A DNA stretch of 64,000 bases from Pseudomonas sp. WJP1 (GCF_028471945.1 NZ_CP110128.1:4080501-4144500); one strand, 5' to 3'; positions 25,659 through 34,415 are shown, counted from the stretch's first letter. Notes: a model not told the origin generated them from the sequence alone. Made by a program: numbers and translations.

Positions 25659-28600
25659 ATGAAGTCTTCCACGAAGCACACTCCCGATGCCCCCCAGCGC
25701 AGAGAGTCGACCCCCAGTACGCTGGACTTTCCCGTGGTAGGCATCGGCGCTTCCGCCGGCGGGCTTCAGGCCGTGAAGGCATTTTTCCAGCACATGCCCG
25801 ATGACAACGGCATGGCCTTCGTGGTCATTCTTCATCTGTCACCGGATCACCAGAGCATCGTCGACCGGATCATCCAGGAAGTCACCGGGATGCCGGTGCT
25901 GCAGGTGACCGAAACCACTGATATCCAAAAGAACACCGTCTACGTCATCCCGCCCGCGCACCACCTGACCATGAGCGATGGCTACCTGTCGGTGACATTG
26001 GCCGATCGCCACCCTAGCTTGAACATCGCCATCGATCTGTTCTTCAGGGACCTGGCGGATGTGCACAAGGAGCGTGCCTTTTGCCTGGTGCTGTCGGGCA
26101 CGGGTTCCGACGGCGCGGTGGGGTTGTCGCGAATCAAGGAACAAGGCGGCATCACACTGGTGCAGGCCCCTGAAGATGCCGAGTTCGACGGCATGCCCCG
26201 CGCCGCCATCGACACCCAGATGGTCGATCTGGTGCTGCCGGTGGTGCAAATGCCACAAAAACTGCTGGAGCTGTGGCACAACTCGCAAGCCATTCACCTG
26301 CCCATCACCGACGACCCTGACGCCAGTATCGGCCCAGCTGCCAGCGAGCGCGACGCTGTCGTCGCGGAACAGCTGCTGCAAGACATTCTGCTGCAACTGC
26401 GCGCGGGCACTGGCCACGACTTCAAGCACTATAAGCGCGCAACGGTGCTGCGCCGCATCGAGCGACGCCTGCAAGTGACCGCCCAACCGGATCTGGCCGC
26501 CTACTACCAGTACCTGCAAGCACACCCGCAAGAAACCCGGGAACTGCTGTGCGACATGCTGATCGGCGTCACCAATTTCTTTCGCGACCGCGAAGCCTTC
26601 CAGGCTCTGGAGCGCGATGTCGTGCCCAGCTTGCTCAAGTCGTTGCAGGATTCACGGCCGCACCGTGACGAGATCCGTGTCTGGTCGGCGGGCTGCTCCA
26701 CCGGCGAAGAAGCCTATAGCCTGGCGATGCTGTTGACCGAACAGCTGGCGCAGCAAGACAGCCCTGCCAAGCTGCAAGTCTTCGCCACGGATATCGATGA
26801 CCGGGCCATCGCCTTCGGCCGCAACGGCGTTTATCCCGAGGCCATCGCAACCGATGTCCCGTCGTCCTACATGCGCCAGTACTTCAGCCGGGAACAACAG
26901 CACTTTCGCGTACGCAAGGAAGTCCGCGAGAAAGTACTGTTCGCCAGGCACAGCCTGTTGCTGGACCCGCCGTTCTCGCAAATCGATCTGATCGTCTGCA
27001 GAAATTTGCTGATCTACCTCGACCGCGACGTGCAGCGCGACATCATGCAGATGTTCCATTTTGCCTTGCGCCCGGGCGGCTACCTGTTCCTGGGGTCCTC
27101 CGAGTCCGCTGACGCTTGCCTGGACCTGTTCACCCCCGTGGACAAACGCAACCGCATCTTCCGCGCCAAGAGCGGCCTGGCCAATACCCGGCGGGCGCCG
27201 GCCATGCCTCGGGGTGGCTACGTGCGCACCACCGTCGCCAGCAGCCCCGTCGTCGCTCAAACCGCACGCAAGACGTCCTACGCCGATATCCACCTGCGCG
27301 CTCTGGAAAAGGCTGCGCCGCCGAGCATCATCGTCGACACCCATGCCAATATCCTACACATCACCGAAGGTGCCGGACGTTTCCTGCGTTACGTGGCCGG
27401 CGAGTTGTCGCGTAACTTGCTGACGCTGGCCCACCCGGACCTGCGACTGGAGATCCGCACCACGCTGTTTCAGGTGCAGCAGGCCGGCACACCAGTGACC
27501 TCGCGCAAAGTACGGATCGAGCGTGAGCAGCGCAGCTACCTGGTCGACCTGACTGCGCACCCGTACAAGGATGAAGAGACCGAAAACGAGTACGTCCTGG
27601 TGATCTTCGAGGAGCGTGAAGTCGAGCCTCAGGACTCGCTCGCCAACGTCGCGAACCAGACCGAAAACCGGATATTGAGCAATCTCGAGCAAGAGCTGCA
27701 GCGCACCAAGCTGCATTTGCAGGAGACCATCGAGCAATCGGAGGTATCCAGCGAAGAGCTCAAGGCCTCCAACGAGGAAATGCAGGCCATCAACGAGGAG
27801 CTGCGTTCGGCTACCGAAGAGCTGGAGACCAGCAAGGAAGAGCTGCAATCGATCAACGAGGAACTGTTGACGGTCAACTACGAGCTCAAGACCAAGGTTG
27901 AAGAAACCGACAAGATCAACGACTACCTCACCAACCTGATTGCCTCCACCGACATTGCCACCGTCTTCGTCGATCGCAACATGCGCATCCGCTGGTTCAC
28001 CCCCAGGGCCACGGACATCTTCAGCATGCTGCCGGTCGACACCGGGCGCTCGCTGATGGACATCACCCACCGCCTGGATTACCCGCAGTTGGCCGAGGAC
28101 GCGGCGACAGTTTTCGATTCGCTGAACATGATCGAGCGCGAGGTCAGCAGCCACGACCAGCGCTGGTACATCGCCCGCCTGCTGCCCTACCGGTCCAGCG
28201 AGGACCACATCGACGGCACGGTGCTGACCTTCATCGACATCACCAAGCGTCGCGCCGCCGAAGACGAGCTGCGCCTGGGTGAGGAACGCATGCGCCTGGT
28301 CGCGGAAAGCACCCACGACTTCGCGATCATCATTCTCGACGAGCACGGCATGATCACCGATTGGAACACCGGTGCGCAGCTGATTTTCGGTTACGCCAAG
28401 GACGAAGTCCTGGGCGCCTGCTATGACCTGATCTTCACCCCCGAGGACCGCGCCGAGGGCGTGCCGGAGGCAGAACTGGCGGCGGCACGCCAACATGGGC
28501 GAGGCGAAGACGAGCGCTGGCACCTGCGCAAGGACGGCAGCCGCTTCTATTGCAGCGGCGAAGTCGCCCTGCTCAAGGGGGAAAGCCTGCAGGGCTACGT

Positions 28601-29807
28601 GAAGATTGCGCGCGACCTCACCGGTCACAAGCGCATTCACGACCAGCAAAACCAGCAACTGGCGGAAACCCAGACCAGCAGCCACCTCAAGGACGAGTTC
28701 TTTGCCGTGATGTCCCATGAGCTCAAACACCCGCTCAATCTTATCCAGCTCAACGCAGAACTGCTGCGTCGACTGCCAATCACCAAAAGCGCCGGGCCGG
28801 CCATGAAAGCCGTCAACACCATCTGCGATGCCGTAAGCAGCCAGGCACGGATCATCGACGACCTGTTGGACGTCGCCAGGGTGCGCACCGGCAAACTCAA
28901 ACTGAAAAAACAAGCGGTGGACCTGGGACGGATTCTCCAGGACATTCACACCGTGCTCGTCAACGACCAGCATCCGTGCGTCATCACGCTGCAGGTGCCT
29001 CAGCCCCCCGAGCCAGCGCTGGTGGTGGATGCCGACAGCACACGCCTGGAACAGATCATCTGGAACCTGGTGAACAACGCGTTGAAGTTCACCCCGCAAA
29101 ATGGTCAAGTCGAGCTGATCGCCAGCCAGGTCGACGGCATGGCACGCCTGGATGTCATCGACAGTGGCGCAGGGCTTGAACAGGACAACCTGCACAAGGT
29201 GTTCGACCTGTTCAGCCAGGCGGAAAACCAGCACACCCCGCAACAGCGCGAGGGCCTGGGCATTGGCCTGTCATTGGTGCGCCAATTGGTCGAAGCCCAT
29301 GGCGGTTCGGTGAATGTACATTCCGAAGGCCTGGGCCGCGGATGCCGATTTACCGTCCTGTTGCCACTGTGCCAGACGCCACAGCACGCCAACGACCAAC
29401 CGCAAAGCAGGGGCGAATCGGGGCGCCTGATCGGCCAGAAAGTGCTGCTGGTGGATGACTCCAGGGAAGTCATGGAAGTCCTGCAACTGCTGCTGGAAAT
29501 GGAGGATGCCCACGTAGAAGCCTTCAGCGACCCACTCAAGGCCCTGCAAGCGGCCAAGGACAGCAGCTACGACGTGATCATCTCGGATATCGGCATGCCA
29601 GTCATGAGTGGCCACGAACTGATCCAGGCGATTCGCCAGATCACCCACCTCAAACACACACCGGCCATTGCCCTGACGGGGTACACCACCAGCAACGACG
29701 AGAAAAAGGCCAGGCAATCGGGCTTCAATTACCACGTGAGCAAGCCGGTGTCCCATGATGACTTCATCGACATTATTGATGAGGCGTGTAATTCGCGACC
29801 CTATTGA
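25659..29807 (+). CDS. CheB-CheR-PAS-histidine kinase-receiver hybrid (copy 2)
   Basis: 1382 residues with the same domain order as the gene at 1442. CheB residues Ser32, His59 and Asp151 have the same numbers when both genes are started at their ATG, which supports both starts. The CheR SAM site VWSAGCSTGEEAYS, the coiled coil, PAS domains, HisKA SHELKHPL, ATPase motifs and receiver SDIGMP are all kept. The paralogs are near-identical over the coiled coil, PAS and HisKA parts and differ most in the N-terminal lead, the CheR-PAS linker and the kinase-receiver linker, so both are probably functional with the same kind of signalling. AAGG lies upstream of ATG 25659; the TTG at 25656 is a less likely start. 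Confidence 0.93.
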   Translation: MKSSTKHTPDAPQRRESTPSTLDFPVVGIGASAGGLQAVKAFFQHMPDDNGMAFVVILHLSPDHQSIVDRIIQEVTGMPVLQVTETTDIQKNTVYVIPPAHHLTMSDGYLSVTLADRHPSLNIAIDLFFRDLADVHKERAFCLVLSGTGSDGAVGLSRIKEQGGITLVQAPEDAEFDGMPRAAIDTQMVDLVLPVVQMPQKLLELWHNSQAIHLPITDDPDASIGPAASERDAVVAEQLLQDILLQLRAGTGHDFKHYKRATVLRRIERRLQVTAQPDLAAYYQYLQAHPQETRELLCDMLIGVTNFFRDREAFQALERDVVPSLLKSLQDSRPHRDEIRVWSAGCSTGEEAYSLAMLLTEQLAQQDSPAKLQVFATDIDDRAIAFGRNGVYPEAIATDVPSSYMRQYFSREQQHFRVRKEVREKVLFARHSLLLDPPFSQIDLIVCRNLLIYLDRDVQRDIMQMFHFALRPGGYLFLGSSESADACLDLFTPVDKRNRIFRAKSGLANTRRAPAMPRGGYVRTTVASSPVVAQTARKTSYADIHLRALEKAAPPSIIVDTHANILHITEGAGRFLRYVAGELSRNLLTLAHPDLRLEIRTTLFQVQQAGTPVTSRKVRIEREQRSYLVDLTAHPYKDEETENEYVLVIFEEREVEPQDSLANVANQTENRILSNLEQELQRTKLHLQETIEQSEVSSEELKASNEEMQAINEELRSATEELETSKEELQSINEELLTVNYELKTKVEETDKINDYLTNLIASTDIATVFVDRNMRIRWFTPRATDIFSMLPVDTGRSLMDITHRLDYPQLAEDAATVFDSLNMIEREVSSHDQRWYIARLLPYRSSEDHIDGTVLTFIDITKRRAAEDELRLGEERMRLVAESTHDFAIIILDEHGMITDWNTGAQLIFGYAKDEVLGACYDLIFTPEDRAEGVPEAELAAARQHGRGEDERWHLRKDGSRFYCSGEVALLKGESLQGYVKIARDLTGHKRIHDQQNQQLAETQTSSHLKDEFFAVMSHELKHPLNLIQLNAELLRRLPITKSAGPAMKAVNTICDAVSSQARIIDDLLDVARVRTGKLKLKKQAVDLGRILQDIHTVLVNDQHPCVITLQVPQPPEPALVVDADSTRLEQIIWNLVNNALKFTPQNGQVELIASQVDGMARLDVIDSGAGLEQDNLHKVFDLFSQAENQHTPQQREGLGIGLSLVRQLVEAHGGSVNVHSEGLGRGCRFTVLLPLCQTPQHANDQPQSRGESGRLIGQKVLLVDDSREVMEVLQLLLEMEDAHVEAFSDPLKALQAAKDSSYDVIISDIGMPVMSGHELIQAIRQITHLKHTPAIALTGYTTSNDEKKARQSGFNYHVSKPVSHDDFIDIIDEACNSRPY

Positions 29808-30019
29808 GGTGCGCGGCTGACTGACAGGGTGAGCTTTGATATTACGGGAAGCGCGGTTGGGGGAAATGAGGGTACTGCACAGGTGGGCAAGTATGCCCGG
29901 CCTTCACGGTTCGACGCATCACACTGTCCAGTTCATAACGCGCAGTCGCATGCCCCCCCACCACGCCCGCACTATGCGTGGCAGGTTTCGCCTATGACGC
30001 CTGAAATCGCGTATCTGTA
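29808..30019. other. short intergenic stretch
   Basis: Nothing recognised apart from the upstream half of the control region of the next operon. Confidence 0.4.
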
Positions 30020-30071
30020 AATCACTTTTTTGACTTGTTAACCACCATGGTTTACAGTGAAAAAAGTGATT
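30020..30071. promoter_or_regulatory. promoter embedded in nested palindromes upstream of the wHTH/nucleotidyltransferase pair
   Basis: TTGACT (30030-30035), a 17-base spacer and TACAGT (30053-30058) form a good promoter. Perfect 12-bp inverted arms AATCACTTTTTT (30020-30031) and AAAAAAGTGATT (30060-30071) bracket it. Inside the spacer a second palindrome, GTTAACCA...TGGTTTAC (30037-30055), has eight of its nine arm-pair positions apart from the T-T pair and the centre. This is the usual design of an autoregulated operator. Confidence 0.7.
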
Positions 30072-30087
30072 AACACGAAGTTGGGAT

Positions 30088-31107
30088 ATGCCGAATTTAC
30101 AAGACGAAGCAAAGGCCTACATCGAGTCCGTTCTCGGTGTGACGGCGCACCTGACGCCGATGCCCCTCAGGGTCCCCTTCAACATCCGGGACAGCTACAA
30201 AACCTACGAATTGAGCATCCCGATGGCGAACCACTCGGCGCTCACTATGATGCTGCTGGTCTCCAGAGCTGAGGTTGATTATCCAGGCATCGTGAAGCTG
30301 CAGAAGCACATCGATCTGGTGCGCAAAGTTACCAACCAGGTAATCACCTACGTCTGCAGGTCTCTGACGATCCAAGACCGGCGAAGCCTGATCACGCATC
30401 AGGTCAACTTTATCCAGCCCGGCTTCCAGATGTTCATTCCGGAGATGGCACTGGACCTGCGCGAAAGTTTCCGCCGACGGCGCGAGCAAAGCGAGGTTAC
30501 CTCCCTCCTCCCCGCCGCCCAGGCCATGCTTCTCTCATGCCTCTATGCAGGCAAAACAGACGAATCCTATTTCACGACGAACGCTCTGCTGGGCGATCTC
30601 AGCTACAGCCGGGTGACTCTCTCCAAGGCAGTGGATCAGCTGAAATCGCTGGAGGTGATTACCCCTGCCAAAAGCGAGCTGCCCTGGAAGACCTACGCCT
30701 TCAGCGGATCGCCTGCTGAGGTGTTCCGAAAGGCCAAGCAATACCTACGGTCCCCCGTCAAAAAGAAAATAGGCATTACTCGCAATGCTATCCCCATGGC
30801 GCCCGGTGTATTCATCGCCGGAGAAACAGCCTTAGCCATGTGTACGATGCTGGCGGAGCCAAAGCAGGCTGTATGGGGAATGAGCAAGAAAGTGTTCAAT
30901 GACATGCTGGCGCTTGAAGCGTTCGAGGTCATCGAGTCGGTGGACGCGATCGAGGAATGGGTGGAGATCTGGGCGTATCCGTCGCTCACCGAATCGCAAC
31001 ACTTGGCAGACGCAGCGTCGCTTTTTCTGAGCTTGGAAGACAACCCCGACGAACGCATTCAGATTGCGCTGGATGAACTCAAGGAGCAGGTTAAATGGCT
31101 AGCGTGA
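30088..31107 (+). CDS. winged-helix regulator-like protein, probable partner of the nucleotidyltransferase
   Basis: 339 residues, no membrane segment. Residues about 150-205 (QAMLLSCLYAGKTDESYFTTNALLGDLSYSRVTLSKAVDQLKSLEVITP) read as a MarR-like winged helix with the recognition helix at SRVTLSKAVDQL. The N-terminal 140 residues and C-terminal 130 are not recognised. It overlaps the next gene by 13 bases. By analogy with nucleotidyltransferase toxin-antitoxin pairs it would be the antitoxin and repressor, but it lacks an obvious AbiEi domain and is far longer than ordinary antitoxins. Function inferred. Confidence 0.75.
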   Translation: MPNLQDEAKAYIESVLGVTAHLTPMPLRVPFNIRDSYKTYELSIPMANHSALTMMLLVSRAEVDYPGIVKLQKHIDLVRKVTNQVITYVCRSLTIQDRRSLITHQVNFIQPGFQMFIPEMALDLRESFRRRREQSEVTSLLPAAQAMLLSCLYAGKTDESYFTTNALLGDLSYSRVTLSKAVDQLKSLEVITPAKSELPWKTYAFSGSPAEVFRKAKQYLRSPVKKKIGITRNAIPMAPGVFIAGETALAMCTMLAEPKQAVWGMSKKVFNDMLALEAFEVIESVDAIEEWVEIWAYPSLTESQHLADAASLFLSLEDNPDERIQIALDELKEQVKWLA

Positions 31108-31865
31108 GAGGTCTGGATGTATTCGGCCAGCATTTCCGCGATTTCCGTGATCGCTACGTCCTGATCGGTGGCGTTGCCTCCGCTCTGGCAATGGATGATG
31201 CCGGTGAAAGTTTCAGGGCCACCAAGGACTTGGACATTGTCCTGGTTATCGAAGCACTGGATGCTGGATTCGTTGCTCATTTCTGGGACTTTATCAAGGC
31301 AGGTGGGTATCAGATCAAGCAAAAGGGCGGTGACCGACCCGTGTTCTATCACTTCCAGAACCCTACAAATGAGACCTATCCCGTCATGATCGAACTCTTT
31401 TCGCGTGCGCCAGAAGGCCTGGAGCACGAAGAGAACGCGACGGCAACACCCATCCCCACAGACGAATCGGTATCTAGCTTATCCGCGATCCTGCTCGATG
31501 ACGCCTACTACGATTTTTTGCTTGGTGGGCGCCAGCAGAATGAGGAGCTGTCCTACGTCAGCGCTGATCGCCTCATCCCCTTCAAGGCCAAAGCCTGGCT
31601 CGACCTGTCTCAGCGCAAAATGAACGGTGAAGGCAGGATCGATAGCAAGAACATCAAGAAGCACCGTAACGATGTCCTGGTTCTGACCGGCCTACTGACC
31701 GGCGATGTCATCGAATTGTCCGAGAGGCTCAACGCGGACATGGTGCAGTTCCTTGAGCGCCTGGCGGCCGAGGAGATCGACTTCAAAGCACTCAGGATCC
31801 GGGGAGACCTCCAGACCATTATCGGTCGTATTGCAGAGTCCTTCGGCCTCCAAGCTACCTCATAA
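31095..31865 (+). CDS. nucleotidyltransferase (AbiEii/MenT-like fold), possible toxin
   Basis: 256 residues. YVLIGGVASALAM (Gly25-Gly26) followed by RATKDLDIVLVIE (Asp45, Asp47) is the GG...DxD core of minimal nucleotidyltransferases; a third acidic residue is available in VMIELFS. The C-terminal helical part has IPFKAKAWLDLSQRK and KKHRNDVLVLTGLL, as in AbiEii relatives. GGAG lies nine bases before ATG 31095, inside the end of the upstream gene, giving coupled translation. Family members modify tRNA or other acceptors with nucleotides. Toxicity is inferred from the pairing, not seen. Confidence 0.82.
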   Translation: MASVRGLDVFGQHFRDFRDRYVLIGGVASALAMDDAGESFRATKDLDIVLVIEALDAGFVAHFWDFIKAGGYQIKQKGGDRPVFYHFQNPTNETYPVMIELFSRAPEGLEHEENATATPIPTDESVSSLSAILLDDAYYDFLLGGRQQNEELSYVSADRLIPFKAKAWLDLSQRKMNGEGRIDSKNIKKHRNDVLVLTGLLTGDVIELSERLNADMVQFLERLAAEEIDFKALRIRGDLQTIIGRIAESFGLQATS

Positions 31866-31933
31866 GAACGGCTTTCAGTTAGGGGTGCGGAACACATGCC
31901 AACAATTGCAGAACACATCACTTCCCGAGGGCA

Positions 31934-31967
31934 ATAAAAAAACCCCGTAGATCATTGATCTACGGGG
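31934..31967 (-). terminator. terminator beside the tRNA-Cys fragment
   Basis: Perfect 11-bp arms CCCCGTAGATC (31943-31953) and GATCTACGGGG (31957-31967), loop ATT; on the minus strand a run of T follows. It is placed as for a tRNA gene on the minus strand, and its A/T-rich flank also allows use on the plus strand. Confidence 0.8.
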
Positions 31968-31977
31968 CTATTTATAG

Positions 31978-32028
31978 TGGAGGCCGAGGTCGGAATCGAA
32001 CCGGCGTAGGCGGATTTGCAATCCGCTA
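31978..32028 (-). pseudogene. 3' fragment of tRNA-Cys (GCA)
   Basis: On the minus strand the sequence runs from the 3' half of the anticodon arm (GCGGATTGCAAATCCGC, anticodon GCA) through the T loop TTCGATT to CCTCCA. The acceptor 5' strand and D arm are absent beyond about 32028, and the T stem has one mismatch. So this is not a working tRNA but a detached tRNA end, as left by integration of an element. Confidence 0.75.
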
Positions 32029-32156
32029 GTGAAACTCATACTGGCTGCGGCATGTAGCCTTTTTTAGTTCCGAAACTAAGGCGATACAGATGCTCTCCAG
32101 ACCGCATAAAATGCGGGCTCGTCCTTGAGTTTGGGAACTGATTCTAACCCCTCCCC

Positions 32157-32180
32157 TGGCATTCTGCCGACCGAATGCCA
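32157..32180. repeat. perfect 8-bp inverted repeat upstream of the 69-aa gene
   Basis: TGGCATTC (32157-32164) and GAATGCCA (32173-32180) with an 8-base loop, flanked by C-rich tracts. It could be an operator or an RNA hairpin; no T run follows. Confidence 0.5.
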
Positions 32181-32239
32181 CTCCCCTCGAACACTTCATT
32201 TCCCAGATGCTACGCTCACCTCTTCACGGAGGATTCGCG

Positions 32240-32449
32240 ATGCCCAATTCTGACCTGCTCCCTTCCCTACTCTTCAAGATCAACGAAAACCAGCTCGCCC
32301 TGGAAGCCGCCATCATGGAGCTATCGAATTGGGTCGAGCAGCGCGGCGCGGCTGACGTCGCCGAGAATGTCCGCGGCGCCTTGCACACCATTGATAAAAA
32401 CGAAGAGTTCATCAAGCTGACGCTTGCAGTGCTGATGACGCCAGAATGA
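32240..32449 (+). CDS. small conserved Pseudomonas protein, 69 aa
   Basis: MPNSDLLPSLLFKINENQLALEAAIMELSNWVEQRGAADVAENVRGAL: a small acidic helical protein of a kind common in pseudomonads, function unknown. ATG 32240 has GGAGG seven bases upstream; the longer frame from 32207 would contain this site. Single-gene unit. Confidence 0.75.
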   Translation: MPNSDLLPSLLFKINENQLALEAAIMELSNWVEQRGAADVAENVRGALHTIDKNEEFIKLTLAVLMTPE

Positions 32450-32490
32450 CCGCGATCGGCCAAAAGTGGTCACTCGCGATTGGCTGCTTT
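32448..32490. repeat. intergenic palindromic repeat, degenerate copy 1
   Basis: Contains CGATCGGCCAAAAGTGGTCACTC, sharing CGGCCAAAAGTGG with the better copy at 34469. It overlaps the last bases of the 69-aa gene. Confidence 0.45.
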
Positions 32491-32878
32491 AGACACAATT
32501 TTTGAAGCATCTTCCAAGCCAACCCGCTAACGGACAGCCTCGTCTAACTACGTTATGGCATACACCCTATATTTCATGAGTTTCATTACAGTCCTATTCA
32601 TCACGAGCTGCGATTCACCGGCTTCACATATCTGCATTCACAACGATTCATTATCCTCAGCCGCAAAAACCAAGGCCCGGCAAACGCCTCTAAAGCCTGC
32701 CCTGCCCCCCCTGCCGCTTTGCAGTTTCGCGCGCCCAAGGTCTGACGGGGATAGGGTGCCTCGGATTAGAACCATCGGAAGAGTAAATGAGCCGGGCAGC
32801 GTGAAAAAGCTCGACTAGAATTTAATGTCAAATGCTCTTGGTGTTTCTATCGAAACTTGGATATCAAGGAGCTGGTTT
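32491..32878. other. intergenic stretch without a firm gene
   Basis: A frame at 32555-32818 starts with a hydrophobic stretch ending SCDSP, which could be read as a lipoprotein signal, but it lacks a ribosome binding site and its second half is low-complexity. It is not counted as a gene. Confidence 0.4.
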
Positions 32879-33529
32879 ATGTTCAGTCCAAGCAAAAGAA
32901 CAGGCAGCTTCGTTGCTTTTTTGTGTTTTGCGGTTTTCGCTGCAACCCTCTCTAATTCACCCGTTTTTGCGGGCAACGCTACCGAAGTGGATGTTCAACC
33001 TGGCAGATCTAGCAACAGTAGAAGTGCAGGATCGTCTGATGTGGATGCGGCCTACCAAGAGGGACTCCGAGCAATCCAGGGCGTCATGGAGACCATGAGT
33101 CAGGAAGAGGCAGAGCGCACAAGGCGTGAACTGGAACAGGCAGCCGAACAGGATCGCCAGGACCTGCTGAAAAAAGAGGAGCAAGCTAGGAAAAACAGGA
33201 TTCAGGTGCAAAAATCGAAACAGGATCCGACGCTCAATCCTTGGGCCAACAAAGGGCAACGCAATGATGAGCCCAAGACAGAAGAACCTAAATCAATGAC
33301 GGCCAACCAGCCGCTTGACCCTACGAATGATTATGACGGTAAACCGTGCAAATACTTCACCAAACATAATGATGACGCTCATTTGTATTACCACCAGGAT
33401 GGCGCCATCGTCAGTTACGGTGAACGCGTGTATGAATGCTCGGGCGGACGTTGGCGTTATTTGGTGAATGTACGTAACTACTGGGCCAATCCCGCAGGCA
33501 TTGAGGCCAGCAAGGTGGAGAATCGTTAG
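32879..33529 (+). CDS. exported protein with charged coiled coil, 216 aa
   Basis: AAGGAG lies seven bases before ATG 32879. The signal peptide ends VFA. After a Ser-rich linker, residues about 65-120 are a charged coiled coil (EEAERTRRELEQAAEQDRQDLLKKEEQARK), then a polar linker, then a C-terminal domain with CKYFTKHNDDAHLYYHQDGAIVSYGERVYECSGGRWRYL, whose two cysteines may form a disulfide. Family not recognised. It precedes a lipoprotein gene by 16 bases and the two should act together in the envelope. Confidence 0.75.
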   Translation: MFSPSKRTGSFVAFLCFAVFAATLSNSPVFAGNATEVDVQPGRSSNSRSAGSSDVDAAYQEGLRAIQGVMETMSQEEAERTRRELEQAAEQDRQDLLKKEEQARKNRIQVQKSKQDPTLNPWANKGQRNDEPKTEEPKSMTANQPLDPTNDYDGKPCKYFTKHNDDAHLYYHQDGAIVSYGERVYECSGGRWRYLVNVRNYWANPAGIEASKVENR

Positions 33530-33545
33530 ACGAGGAGTGATAGCA

Positions 33546-34415
33546 ATGGTCAAGGCTATCGAGGGACGCTGTCGTGTCGTTTGGGTTCTCGTGTTGCTGG
33601 CCGTGGGAGGGTGCTCCAGTTACGGAGATCGCGACAAAGAGCCAGTGGCGAGCACCTACGAAGAGGTAAAGAATGCATCGGCTCATCTGATTCCTGATTA
33701 CGATGCGAACTGTTCGAAGGCAAATAGGCCTTTGAAATGGGAGCTGTGGATGGCTTGCCGGCATGCCGCTGCAAAAATCGCAGACTCTTTAATACTGGCG
33801 GGGCGTTATGCAGACGCGCAGAAATACATAAACGACTCGTTTGCCTTCTTCAAGGGTGATCCGGACAACGTAAGGGAAGATTCAGCATGTAGGAAGGAGG
33901 TTTTCCTGTTTGATGAATTCGGCAAGGATGGCGCGAGTGTGGCACTTGATACCAATCAGGTTCTTTTTCTGGTTGATGAGCATATAGACAAAAAAGTCTC
34001 TAAGGAACGCGTTGTCCTAGCGTATCTGTGCGCGCAGGAGATCATGCTTGGGGAACCACAGGAAAGCGTTGTCGTCGTGAAAGAGGCAGGCAACAAACGT
34101 TACATAACCCCGCCGGAGTTTGCCAGGTTCAAATCTCGCTCACGGTTTCTTGATGATATTTCCAAGTATGGAGGAACGCTGGACAGAAAGGAGGCCGAGC
34201 GATTCTTTTCAGACCTCATCGGGCCGATGGAAAAAGCTTCGACCGCAGCATACAGAAAGAATGAAAATGATGAAGATCGCTCGGGTACAGCCGATGATTA
34301 TGTCTTGTTTACCAATGCCTTTGAGTATGCGTACAAAGAAGGATTTTCGGAGCCTTATTTGAAATACCTCCAGTATCGGAAAGAAGACGCGGCGAACTTG
34401 GCGGGAGCGAAATGA
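33546..34415 (+). CDS. lipoprotein of unknown function, 289 aa
   Basis: MVKAIEGRCRVVWVLVLLAVGGC is a lipoprotein signal with lipobox AVGGC. The mature part is helical, with CRHAAAKIADSLILAGRYADAQKYINDSFAFF resembling a TPR-like helix pair, and extra cysteines. GAGGAG lies before ATG 33546; the longer frame from 33468 runs through the end of the upstream gene. Function unknown. Lower GC in the second half suggests foreign origin of the pair. Confidence 0.75.
   Translation: MVKAIEGRCRVVWVLVLLAVGGCSSYGDRDKEPVASTYEEVKNASAHLIPDYDANCSKANRPLKWELWMACRHAAAKIADSLILAGRYADAQKYINDSFAFFKGDPDNVREDSACRKEVFLFDEFGKDGASVALDTNQVLFLVDEHIDKKVSKERVVLAYLCAQEIMLGEPQESVVVVKEAGNKRYITPPEFARFKSRSRFLDDISKYGGTLDRKEAERFFSDLIGPMEKASTAAYRKNENDEDRSGTADDYVLFTNAFEYAYKEGFSEPYLKYLQYRKEDAANLAGAK

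Noticed and set aside
27354..29243. 629-codon open frame on the minus strand across hybrid kinase copy 2
   Set aside because: It is exactly antisense to a well-supported gene, has a low-complexity Val/Gln/His-rich translation typical of high-GC shadow frames, and no ribosome binding site.
29829..30020. 63-codon frame after hybrid kinase copy 2
   Set aside because: No ribosome binding site, low-complexity proline/histidine stretch, and it runs into the operator region of the next operon.
32555..32818. 87-codon frame with a possible lipoprotein signal
   Set aside because: The hydrophobic start ending in Cys is suggestive, but there is no ribosome binding site and the rest looks random.
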